Shown: positions 7,530 through 14,740 of the stretch, piece by piece
Layout of the letters: each line of letters opens with the position of its first letter
Position numbering within the stretch: position 1 is the first letter of the stretch
Assembly: GCA_004555145.1 (NCBI GenBank)
Contig: SFJB01000062.1
Location: forward strand, 1 to 15,119
Length of the DNA: 15,119 nucleotides
Source: Bacteroidales bacterium
GTDB lineage: Bacteria > Bacteroidota > Bacteroidia > Bacteroidales > UBA932
Direction of reading: 5' to 3'
The notes under the pieces: model-generated
Seen by the model: the letters and a program-made list of their open reading frames with translations, nothing else
What the model was told of the DNA's origin: nothing
The model's database searches: none
Position numbers and translations under genes: made by a program

Positions 7530-8882
7530 ATGGGCAGGAAGAGAGTATCGATATGGACCTTTGCAGACCGCCTTCAGGGAGACAAGGTGGTCTGGATCAT
7601 TGTGCTGATGCTTTTCCTCTGCTCCATAGTCTGCATGTTCTCCTCCACTTCCCGCCTGCTCAAGGACGATATGAGCCGAGTGGACCTCCTGAGCGAGCAG
7701 CTTATCACCGTGCTCCTTGGGCTCGCGCTGGTTGTAATCATATACAATATCAGGAATATCAAGGCCTTCCGTATTGCCAGCAGCCTGGGATTGCTCGTGT
7801 CCTTCGTGTTCCTGTTCCTGCTGGACATACGCATCAACACTCCTTTCATCCGGGCCATCGAGACCAACAACGCATACCGCATCCTGAGCGTGAACGGTTT
7901 CCAGATACACGTCTTCGAGATTGTCAAGGTAGCTATGGTCATGTACCTCGCCTGGGCGGTGGATGCCATCAGGAACGTATGCAGGCTGATGCCCGGAAAC
8001 AATCTGTCGCAAAATTGGAAAAAAATCATCTACCTGTATGTCCCTTTCATAGTCATTCTGGTAATGATCATCCCCGGAAGCAACTCCAGTGCCCTTTTCA
8101 TTGGTGGGATAATGTATATCGTGATACTTCTTGGAGGAGGTAATGTCAAGGATTTGCTCCTGCTCGCCCTCTGCGGAATAGCCACCATCGGCATATGCCT
8201 GGGGATATACCACATCTCCGACGGAAAAGTCCTCGGGCGCATCGGCACCGGAATCTCCCGCGTCTTCGAGAGCACCGACTGGGAAAAGCAGTTCGATGAA
8301 TCCAAGAAAGGCAGCCTCGCCTACGTGGAAGCCCTGGACAAGCTCAGACAGCCATACGGAGCCAGGATTGCTATCAAAGAAGGCGGACTCCTGGGCAAGG
8401 GTCCGGGAGAGAGCACCCAGAAATACAAGGTCCCTGACTACTCCGAGGACTATATGTTCAGCTTCATAATCGAAGAATTCGGCCTTTGGGGTGCATTGAC
8501 CATAATCATCCTGTATCTGTCCCTGCTGGCCAGGGGCTCTATCATAGTCAGGAACTGCGGCAACGACATTTTCGCCAAGGTGGCGGTGGCAGGACTTTGC
8601 CTGCTCATCAGCGGCCAGGCCTTCCTGCACATATTCGTGAACGTGGACATAGGTCCTATGACCGGCCAGACCTTACCGCTGATAAGCCACGGAACGAGTG
8701 CCTTCATCTGCTTCTGCGTGGCTTTCGGCATCATACTCTCGCTGAGCCGCATCGCAGGCAGGAGAATTGACAGGGAGACCCGCGATGCCGAGCCTCTTAT
8801 GGAGATAAAGGACAATATGAGGGCGTCCCTGGACGACCTTGACGCATACGAATCCGGAGAAATGCCGGAAGAAGAAATATAG
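7530..8882 (+). CDS. ftsW: Peptidoglycan glycosyltransferase FtsW (SEDS family)
   Basis: FtsW polymerises lipid II into septal glycan strands and pairs with FtsI. The 450-residue product is a polytopic membrane protein with about ten hydrophobic segments, the first at about 20-38. The large extracytoplasmic loop carries GLLGKGPGESTQ (about 286-297) and then YSEDYMFSFIIEEFG. Asp307 in that stretch matches the catalytic aspartate of SEDS enzymes. The late signature TGQTLPLISHGTSAF replaces the common form ending in Y/R-G-G-S/T. The C-terminal tail of about 45 residues is acidic and probably cytoplasmic. FtsW is preferred over RodA because of its place between murD and murG in a dcw cluster. It begins one base after the murD stop and ends 6 nt before murG. 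Confidence 0.95.
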   Translation: MGRKRVSIWTFADRLQGDKVVWIIVLMLFLCSIVCMFSSTSRLLKDDMSRVDLLSEQLITVLLGLALVVIIYNIRNIKAFRIASSLGLLVSFVFLFLLDIRINTPFIRAIETNNAYRILSVNGFQIHVFEIVKVAMVMYLAWAVDAIRNVCRLMPGNNLSQNWKKIIYLYVPFIVILVMIIPGSNSSALFIGGIMYIVILLGGGNVKDLLLLALCGIATIGICLGIYHISDGKVLGRIGTGISRVFESTDWEKQFDESKKGSLAYVEALDKLRQPYGARIAIKEGGLLGKGPGESTQKYKVPDYSEDYMFSFIIEEFGLWGALTIIILYLSLLARGSIIVRNCGNDIFAKVAVAGLCLLISGQAFLHIFVNVDIGPMTGQTLPLISHGTSAFICFCVAFGIILSLSRIAGRRIDRETRDAEPLMEIKDNMRASLDDLDAYESGEMPEEEI

Positions 8883-8888
8883 AGAAAT

Positions 8889-10025
8889 ATGGACGGCAAG
8901 TACAGAAAACTCAGAGTAATCATCAGCGGAGGCGGCACGGGAGGCCACATCTTCCCTGCCGTGTCCATAGCGAACAAGCTCAAGGAAGTCAATCCCGAGA
9001 CAGAGATACTCTTCGTGGGAGCGGAGGGCAGGATGGAGATGGAGAAAGTACCTGCGGCAGGCTACAGAATCATAGGTCTGCCAATGGCGGGGCTGCAGCG
9101 CAAGCTCACATTCCAAAACATAATCAATGACTTGAAAGTACCGTTCAAACTGCTTGCAAGCATACGCAAGGCCGGACACATAATCGACGATTTCAAGCCG
9201 GATATAGCAATAGGGGTGGGCGGATATGCGAGCGCTCCCCTGCTCTGGCAGGCTGGCAGGAAGAAGATTCCCACCCTGCTCCAGGAGCAGAACGGATTTG
9301 CCGGGCTGACCAACAAGATTCTGGCAAAGAAGGCCGGGAGCATTTGCGTGGCATACGAGGGCATGGAGAAATTTTTCCCTGCCGACAGAATATGTTTCAG
9401 CGGCAATCCCATTCGCGCAGAGATACACCCTTACTCGGAGGAAGAGCGCATGCAAGGACTGGAATTCTACGGCCACCACGCCGACAAGAGGCAGTTGCTC
9501 GTGGTAGGAGGAAGCCTGGGAAGCGCTACGCTGAACAGGGCGATGAAGGGATGGATTGAGGCGGGGTGCCCGGGCGGAGAAGACACGGAGGTGCTCTGGC
9601 AGTGCGGCAAGTATTACAAAAGTGGGGTTGACAGTTTTATGCAGGGACGGGTTCTTCCCGGAGTGCAGCACAGCGACTTCATTGCCAGGATGGACCTCGC
9701 CTACGCAATGGCTGACGTGGTCATAAGCCGTTCCGGAGCCTCCTCGATTTCGGAAATCACCGCCTGCGGCAAGGCGGCGGTGTTCGTTCCCTCCCCTAAC
9801 GTTGCCGAGGACCACCAGACCCACAACGCTATGGCGCTGGTGCGCAAGGATGCAGCACTTATGGTCAGGGATGCGGACGCAGAGGAGCAGTTGCTTCCGG
9901 TGGCAATGGAACTGCTCCACGACAGCGTAAAAATCGGGAAACTCAGCGCCAACGCCCTGAAGATGGCCAAGATGGACGCAGCGCAAACCATAATCGACGA
10001 AGTTTACAAACTGGTAAAGAAATGA
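8889..10025 (+). CDS. murG: UDP-N-acetylglucosamine--lipid I GlcNAc transferase MurG
   Basis: MurG adds GlcNAc to lipid I at the inner face of the membrane, giving lipid II. The 378-residue length is close to the family norm. The N-terminal domain shows VIISGGGTGGHIFPA at 10-24, the glycine-rich loop that binds lipid I phosphate, then GLPMAGLQRK (63-72), GVGGYASAP (109-117) and LLQEQNGFAGLTNK (130-143). The UDP-GlcNAc-binding half has VVGGSLGSATLN (205-216) and VISRSGASSISEI (278-290), with PSPNVAEDHQTHNA (301-314) containing the expected Glu and Gln near the nucleotide sugar. All motifs look intact. The stop overlaps the murC start as ATGA, which suggests coupled translation. Confidence 0.97.
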   Translation: MDGKYRKLRVIISGGGTGGHIFPAVSIANKLKEVNPETEILFVGAEGRMEMEKVPAAGYRIIGLPMAGLQRKLTFQNIINDLKVPFKLLASIRKAGHIIDDFKPDIAIGVGGYASAPLLWQAGRKKIPTLLQEQNGFAGLTNKILAKKAGSICVAYEGMEKFFPADRICFSGNPIRAEIHPYSEEERMQGLEFYGHHADKRQLLVVGGSLGSATLNRAMKGWIEAGCPGGEDTEVLWQCGKYYKSGVDSFMQGRVLPGVQHSDFIARMDLAYAMADVVISRSGASSISEITACGKAAVFVPSPNVAEDHQTHNAMALVRKDAALMVRDADAEEQLLPVAMELLHDSVKIGKLSANALKMAKMDAAQTIIDEVYKLVKK

Positions 10026-11263
10026 GATACGGCAAAATATATTTCATAGGCATTGGCGGCATAGGTATGAGCGCCATCGCCCGTTTCTGCAAATTCAAGG
10101 GACTTGAGGTGAGCGGTTACGACCGTACCCCCTCTCCCCTGACTGCGGCCCTTGAGGCCGAGGGTATAGCGGTGCATTACGTGGACGATCCTTCACGCCT
10201 TCCCTCTGATGTCGGGGATACGCTTGTGGTTTACACCCCCGCCGTTCCCGACAGTTTCGGGGAGCTTGCGTACGCACGTGAAAAAGGCTACAGGGTGATC
10301 AAGCGCTCCCGTATGCTCGGAGAACTCTGCGAAGGGGAAACCTGCCTCGCTGTAGCCGGCACGCACGGTAAGACCACCACCTCCACGCTGGTAGCCCACA
10401 TACTCACCGAGAGCGGCCACGGTTGCTCCGCTTTCCTCGGAGGCATCTCGAAGAACTACGGCACCAACCATCTGGACATATACGGAGACCTGGAGCACGT
10501 GCGCGACGCCTTCCGCGAGTTCGCATCCCAGGTCAGCGAAACCCTGATTCTGAAGCACGGGCTTCCGATCAGCAGCAGCGTCACCGGGGCCAGAATCTAC
10601 TCCTACCATTATGACAATGCTCTGGCAGATTTCCACGGAAGCAACTTCCGCCTCGACGCTAAGGGTTGCTACACCTATGACCTCGTGTACCCGGGCGGTG
10701 TCCTGCGCGACATACGCGTGGGCACCATAGGTTGGGTGAACGTGGAGAACAGCATTGCTGCAGCGGCGATATGCCTGTGCTACGGCATTGACGGACAGAA
10801 GGTTCGCCACGCAATCGGCAGCTTCCAGGGTGCGGTGCGCCGTCTTGACGTACACGTGAACCGGGAAGGCGTATGCTATATCGATGACTACGCCCACCAT
10901 CCCGCAGAACTGCGCAGCGCGATCAGCTCCGTTCGGGAAGTGTTCCCGGGAAGAAGGATCACAGGCATATTCCAGCCGCACCTGTATACCCGCACCAGGG
11001 ACTTCGCTCCCGAATTCGCCGAAGCTCTGAGCCTGCTGGACAAGCTCATACTCCTGGATATTTACCCGGCAAGGGAAGAGCCAATACAGGGCGTCAGTTC
11101 CGAGCTCATTTTCAAGGACGTGCGTTGCCCGGAAAAGATACTCCTACACAAGGAGGAACTTATGGATTACCTTGCAAAGGAACGCATCGACGTACTTATC
11201 ACCTTGGGTGCCGGAGACATAGACCGTTTCATCAATCCCATAAGCGAACTTCTGTCACGGTAA
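10022..11263 (+). CDS. murC: UDP-N-acetylmuramate--L-alanine ligase MurC with an internal in-frame deletion
   Basis: MurC commits UDP-MurNAc to stem-peptide synthesis by adding L-alanine. Three regions are clear. The N-terminal domain has YFIGIGGIGMSAIAR (7-21) and GYDRTPSPLT. The ATP loop is VAGTHGKTTTST (111-122), followed by AFLGGISKNYGTN (137-149). The C-terminal domain has IDDYAHHPAE (about 287-296), FQPHLYTRTRDF, DIYPAREEPI and ITLGAGDID. Between them the chain jumps from GTN (149) straight to HLDIYG (150-155). Related MurC proteins carry about 37 residues there, including the EADEFDRSF-type motif whose Glu helps bind Mg2+. The total of 413 residues fits a loss of that size from a protein of about 450. 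The frame is kept and no stop is created. As written, the enzyme should be inactive, so this is either a sequence artefact or a broken gene. It overlaps murG by 4 nt. Confidence 0.9.
   Translation: MRYGKIYFIGIGGIGMSAIARFCKFKGLEVSGYDRTPSPLTAALEAEGIAVHYVDDPSRLPSDVGDTLVVYTPAVPDSFGELAYAREKGYRVIKRSRMLGELCEGETCLAVAGTHGKTTTSTLVAHILTESGHGCSAFLGGISKNYGTNHLDIYGDLEHVRDAFREFASQVSETLILKHGLPISSSVTGARIYSYHYDNALADFHGSNFRLDAKGCYTYDLVYPGGVLRDIRVGTIGWVNVENSIAAAAICLCYGIDGQKVRHAIGSFQGAVRRLDVHVNREGVCYIDDYAHHPAELRSAISSVREVFPGRRITGIFQPHLYTRTRDFAPEFAEALSLLDKLILLDIYPAREEPIQGVSSELIFKDVRCPEKILLHKEELMDYLAKERIDVLITLGAGDIDRFINPISELLSR
10463..10477 (+). other. Apparent deletion junction inside murC
   Basis: Codons for Gly-Thr-Asn (ending at 10468) are followed directly by His-Leu-Asp (10469-10477). 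In homologues the first triplet precedes, and the second follows, a segment of about 37 residues. The bases CCATCTG at 10468-10474 could be the remaining copy of a short direct repeat if the intact gene read Asn-His-Leu on the left side and Asp-His-Leu on the right. That repeat is a hypothesis, because the lost bases cannot be seen. Confidence 0.65.
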
Positions 11264-11264
11264 T

Positions 11265-12050
11265 ATGAAAGTAAGAGCCCTTCACATAATCCGCCTGCTG
11301 CTTGCCCTGATTTTCTTCATTGGGGTAGGGTTCGTCCTGCGCCTCAGTTCAGAGGAGAGGGCAGCCAAAGTCTGCACGGGAATAAGCATAGAGTTCAGCG
11401 ACAGCTTGAAATTCGTGAGCCAGGAAGATGTAAAGAGCTATATATTAAGTAATTACGGAGCAGTAACAGGACAGAGGCTGGATAGCGTGAAGCTGGACAG
11501 GATTGAAAAGCTTCTCGAAGGCAAGAGCGCAATCCTGGACAGCCAGGCCTGGACAGGAGAGGACGGCATCCTTCACATAAAGCTGTCGCAAAGGGCCCCG
11601 GAGCTGCGCTTCAGCCACGCCGAAGGCGGCTACTACATAGACAGGAACGGCTACGTCTTCCCTCTGCACAAGAGCTACACCGCCGATGTGCCCGTAATCT
11701 ACGGCAATGTGCCGAAGATGCCGACGAAAAGCTACAAGGGACCGGCGCCTGACGAACTTGACAGGGAGTGGTTAATGGACATGCTTGCCTTCAAGGATTA
11801 CGCAGGCAGGCGCAGAAGAGGCGGTTTCCAGCTGGACAGCATTTGGGTGACAGGCAAGGGGGACCTGATGTTTACGCTTGAGGGAAAGCCGGAGAAGTTC
11901 GATTTCGGAGAATTGGATGATTTCGGCGAAAAATTTGCCAGAATTGACGATTTTTATGCTTATATTAAGCCCCAAAAGCCTGATACTGAATACAAAGTGG
12001 TGATATTAAAATATAAAAAACAAATAATATGCAGACAGAAAGATATATAG
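11265..12050 (+). CDS. ftsQ: Cell division protein FtsQ (DivIB-like)
   Basis: FtsQ is a bitopic membrane protein that links the early ring to FtsL/FtsB, FtsW and FtsI. The 261-residue product has a short basic N-terminus, a transmembrane helix at about residues 7-25 and an extracytoplasmic remainder. Residues about 40-110 (from SIEFSDSLKFVSQEDVKSYI to LHIKLSQRAPELR) have the layout of a POTRA domain followed by the FtsQ beta domain. YYIDRNGYVFPL near 126-137 is the typical FtsQ beta-strand motif. Similarity across species is low, so position between murC and ftsA carries weight. The start is one base after murC. The 3' end is markedly AT-rich and overlaps ftsA by 22 nt. Confidence 0.9.
   Translation: MKVRALHIIRLLLALIFFIGVGFVLRLSSEERAAKVCTGISIEFSDSLKFVSQEDVKSYILSNYGAVTGQRLDSVKLDRIEKLLEGKSAILDSQAWTGEDGILHIKLSQRAPELRFSHAEGGYYIDRNGYVFPLHKSYTADVPVIYGNVPKMPTKSYKGPAPDELDREWLMDMLAFKDYAGRRRRGGFQLDSIWVTGKGDLMFTLEGKPEKFDFGELDDFGEKFARIDDFYAYIKPQKPDTEYKVVILKYKKQIICRQKDI
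12001..12050 (+). other. AT-rich pocket at the ftsQ-ftsA overlap
   Basis: Only 9 of these 50 bases are G or C, against a GC-rich background everywhere else in the window. The stretch covers the last codons of ftsQ and the ftsA start. It could open the mRNA around the ftsA start codon or help an internal promoter. I found no good match to the Bacteroidota promoter (TTTG, then TAnnTTTG about 20 nt later). The nearest is TTTG at 11934 with TATATTAA at 11961, which has a long spacer and two mismatches. The composition is seen; any function is inference. Confidence 0.4.
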
Positions 12051-13477
12051 CGGCGGCAGACCTTGGCTCGTCAAAGATAGCCTTGACCGTGGCAAAAGTC
12101 GAAGGGGATGACATCCAGATCATCTACTACAAGGAGGTCCCGTCCGACGGTATGCGCTACAGTTGTGTCTTCAATCCTTCCAAGGCATCCGCACCTCTCA
12201 AGGCAGTGATCGAGGATGCCGAGAACGAGCTTAACATCAAGATACTCCAGCTTGTTATCGGACTCCCGCGATACAACGTACGCCAGGAGTTCGCCAGCGC
12301 CAAGATGGAGAGGAGTGACCCTGACAGCTGCATCACCAAGGAGGAGGTAAACGCCTTGAAGAACATTGCAGTGGATTCGTATCCTATGGAAGACGAGGTC
12401 AGGGAAGAGATTTACGGAGCTATAGCCCAGTCCTTCTCAGCCGATGACGATGTGGTCAACGGAAGCGAGGGAGATGTGGTCGGAGTGGCTGCCGAGGCAA
12501 TTGAAGGCAATTTCAAGATCTTCATAGGCAGCAGCAAGGCCGTCAACAACCTTGACAGGATGATGAACAATGTCGGGGTAGCCCCGGCAAAGAAGGTATT
12601 CGTCCCTACAGCCACAGCCTCCGCCGTGCTTACAGAAGCAGAAAAGGAGAATGGAGTCGCGCTTGTGGAGATAGGCGCAGGCGTGAGCTCGGTAACCATA
12701 TACAAGGGCAGGCTGATGAGGCATTACAAATCCATACCTTTCGGCGGCAAGAGCATCACTTCCGACATCAAGTACGAGTGCGGATTCACCGAGGCGCTTG
12801 CAGAGAACATCAAGCTCGCCTTCGGAGCCTGTATGCCCGACAAGCTCCAGTCCATGAACGAGAAGGTCATCCAGATCAACGACAACGAGAACGGCACATA
12901 CGAGCAGCTTCCGGTAAAATACCTCTCCGAAATCATTACCAGCAGGGCGCGTGAGATAATAAACGCCATACTCTACCAGATCCAGGAAAGCGGGCTCGCC
13001 GACTCCCTGCGCAACGGAGTAGTGCTCACCGGCGGATGCGCCAATCTCGTAAACCTCGCAAACATGCTCAAGGAGATGTCAGGGTACACGGTACGCATAG
13101 GCTATCCGCGTTCGCAGGTATTCAGCTCCGGAGGTTGTCCGGGAGTATGCGAGACCTCAGCGGCAGCCTCCGTGGGTATGATAATCGAAGCACGCAAGGA
13201 CTTCAGGCTCAACTGCATAGAGGAAGCCCCAGTAGTGCAGGAAACAGAGAACCCTGAAACGGGTGAGCAGCCGGCAATTGACGAGAACGGCAACGGCGAG
13301 CTCTTCAAGGAACACGCCGAAGGAGAAGTGCTGACCCCTTCCAAGAAGAAAAAGAAGGAAAGCAAGGGGATCACCTGGACGAAGAGATTCGGAAAGAATA
13401 TCAAGAAAAATGTCATCAACGGCCTGGAGCAGGTGTTTGAGGGCACCGTTGGAGAACTGTTCGACGAAATGAAATAA
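12029..13477 (+). CDS. ftsA: Cell division protein FtsA, actin-like membrane tether of FtsZ
   Basis: FtsA is an actin-fold ATPase that anchors FtsZ filaments to the membrane and passes signals to the periplasmic divisome. In the 482-residue product the first phosphate loop is AADLGSSKIAL (9-19), the 1C domain region follows at about 80-175, and the second phosphate loop reads VALVEIGAGVSS (210-221). The adenosine motif is VVLTGGCANL (331-340). The second loop has Glu214 where FtsA and other actin relatives usually have Asp. The C-terminus has an acidic linker, a lysine run, and a final amphipathic, basic segment (about 445-482) suited to membrane binding. ATG 12029 gives an N-terminus of normal length before the first loop. 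It overlaps ftsQ by 22 nt. Two stop codons in tandem end the gene (13475-13480), 15 nt before ftsZ. Confidence 0.95.
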   Translation: MQTERYIAAADLGSSKIALTVAKVEGDDIQIIYYKEVPSDGMRYSCVFNPSKASAPLKAVIEDAENELNIKILQLVIGLPRYNVRQEFASAKMERSDPDSCITKEEVNALKNIAVDSYPMEDEVREEIYGAIAQSFSADDDVVNGSEGDVVGVAAEAIEGNFKIFIGSSKAVNNLDRMMNNVGVAPAKKVFVPTATASAVLTEAEKENGVALVEIGAGVSSVTIYKGRLMRHYKSIPFGGKSITSDIKYECGFTEALAENIKLAFGACMPDKLQSMNEKVIQINDNENGTYEQLPVKYLSEIITSRAREIINAILYQIQESGLADSLRNGVVLTGGCANLVNLANMLKEMSGYTVRIGYPRSQVFSSGGCPGVCETSAAASVGMIIEARKDFRLNCIEEAPVVQETENPETGEQPAIDENGNGELFKEHAEGEVLTPSKKKKKESKGITWTKRFGKNIKKNVINGLEQVFEGTVGELFDEMK

Positions 13478-13492
13478 TAAAGCTGAGAGAAT

Positions 13493-14740
13493 ATGATAAA
13501 CGATTCAATGATAGATACCATCGCTCCCAGCGATTGGGTGAGCTCAGACGAGATAATCAAGGTGCTCGGCGTGGGCGGAGGCGGTTGCAACGCCGTGAAC
13601 TACATGTTCAACAAGGGCATCAAGGGCTGCAGCTTTGTGGTCTGCAACACCGATTCCCAGGCGCTCAGGTGCTGCAATGTCCCTGTGCAGATACAGATGG
13701 GACGGGGTCTTGGTGCAGGTACCAATCCCATCAACGGGCGCAACGCCGCACTCGAGAGTCAGGACCAGATAGAGAAGATAGTGCTTGATACGCACACCAA
13801 GATGCTCTTCATCACAGCCGGAATGGGCGGAGGCACCGGCACGGGTGCGGCTCCTGTCATAGCCAAGATGTCCAAGGACAAGGGCATACTTACCGTGGCA
13901 GTAGTGACCCTGCCTTTCCTCAACGAAGGCAACGAGGCCCTTTCCAGGGCCATCGACGGCATACACGAGCTGGAGAAGAACGTGGACAGCCTCCTGATCA
14001 TCAACAACGAGAAACTCCATGAATATTTCGGCAACCAGCTGATTCAGGATGCCTTTCCTCAGGCTGACGAGGTGCTTGCCACTGCGGTCAGGGGCATTGT
14101 CGAAATCATCAAGAAGCCGGGGTACATCAACATCGACTTCAAGGACGTGGAGACTATGATGCGCAACAGCGGAATGGCTCTTATGGGTTGCGGTGTCGGC
14201 AAGGGGGCGAATCGTATAGAAGATGCGGTAAAAGCCGCCTTCGAGTCCCCTCTGCTCAATGATTTCGACCTCAAGACCGCTAAGAAGGTGCTCATCAACA
14301 TCACCTGCGGTCACAACGACCAGGGCCTTACCATGGACGACCTCAACGACATCAACGTCAAGATTGACGAGTACACGGGGCGCGCCAACAACTTCAAGCG
14401 CGGTCTTATCTGGGATGACGATCCGGAAATCGGAGATACCGTGCGCATCACATCCATAGTCACGGGCCTGCGTTTCTCCGATGTCATCGGACCTACCCGC
14501 GATATGGGCAACTACATAATGATAAGCAAGGATTTCGTCTATGACAAAAACGAGGTCTCCCAGAATGAGGGCATCAGCCTGGTGGCCGACAGCGGCTCCC
14601 AGCAGATAGGATTCAACACCAAGAACAACGTGAGGACTTTCAAGTTCGACCCTGAAGACAAGCCTGCCCTTGTCGTCGCCCAGGGGGAAGCTCTTTCCGA
14701 ACTGGAAAACATCCCTGCAATCAGAAGAATACAGCAATGA
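13493..14740 (+). CDS. ftsZ: Cell division GTPase FtsZ (tubulin homologue)
   Basis: FtsZ assembles with GTP into the ring that directs septation. The 415-residue protein has the nucleotide loop [13 protein letters not shown] (24-36), CNTDSQAL (51-58), and the tubulin signature [12 protein letters not shown] at 110-121. The T7 synergy loop NIDFKD (213-218) keeps the catalytic Asp215 and Asp218. [11 protein letters not shown] marks the C-terminal domain. The linker is short and ends in the conserved tail peptide [11 protein letters not shown], which binds FtsA. All catalytic residues are present. The start at 13493 gives a 22-residue lead before the core; Met6 (13508) is a possible alternative. 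Only a weak purine-rich stretch precedes the start. The stop overlaps gltX as ATGA, so the last dcw gene is coupled to a tRNA synthetase. Confidence 0.98.
   Translation: MINDSMIDTIAPSDWVSSDEIIKVLGVGGGGCNAVNYMFNKGIKGCSFVVCNTDSQALRCCNVPVQIQMGRGLGAGTNPINGRNAALESQDQIEKIVLDTHTKMLFITAGMGGGTGTGAAPVIAKMSKDKGILTVAVVTLPFLNEGNEALSRAIDGIHELEKNVDSLLIINNEKLHEYFGNQLIQDAFPQADEVLATAVRGIVEIIKKPGYINIDFKDVETMMRNSGMALMGCGVGKGANRIEDAVKAAFESPLLNDFDLKTAKKVLINITCGHNDQGLTMDDLNDINVKIDEYTGRANNFKRGLIWDDDPEIGDTVRITSIVTGLRFSDVIGPTRDMGNYIMISKDFVYDKNEVSQNEGISLVADSGSQQIGFNTKNNVRTFKFDPEDKPALVVAQGEALSELENIPAIRRIQQ

Noticed and set aside
7503..8630. Minus-strand open frame opposite ftsW
   Set aside because: Acidic, low-complexity antisense of membrane-protein codons; no motif and no start context.
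8673..9986. Long minus-strand open frame opposite the ftsW end and murG
   Set aside because: Same cause; the plus strand carries intact, motif-complete ftsW and murG here.
11934..11968. Bacteroidota-type promoter (TTTG ... TAnnTTTG) before ftsA
   Set aside because: The -7 element has two mismatches and the spacer is 23 nt, longer than the usual 19-21; kept only as part of the AT-rich observation.
13478..13492. Terminator between ftsA and ftsZ
   Set aside because: The 15-nt gap has a second stop codon but no inverted repeat or T tract.
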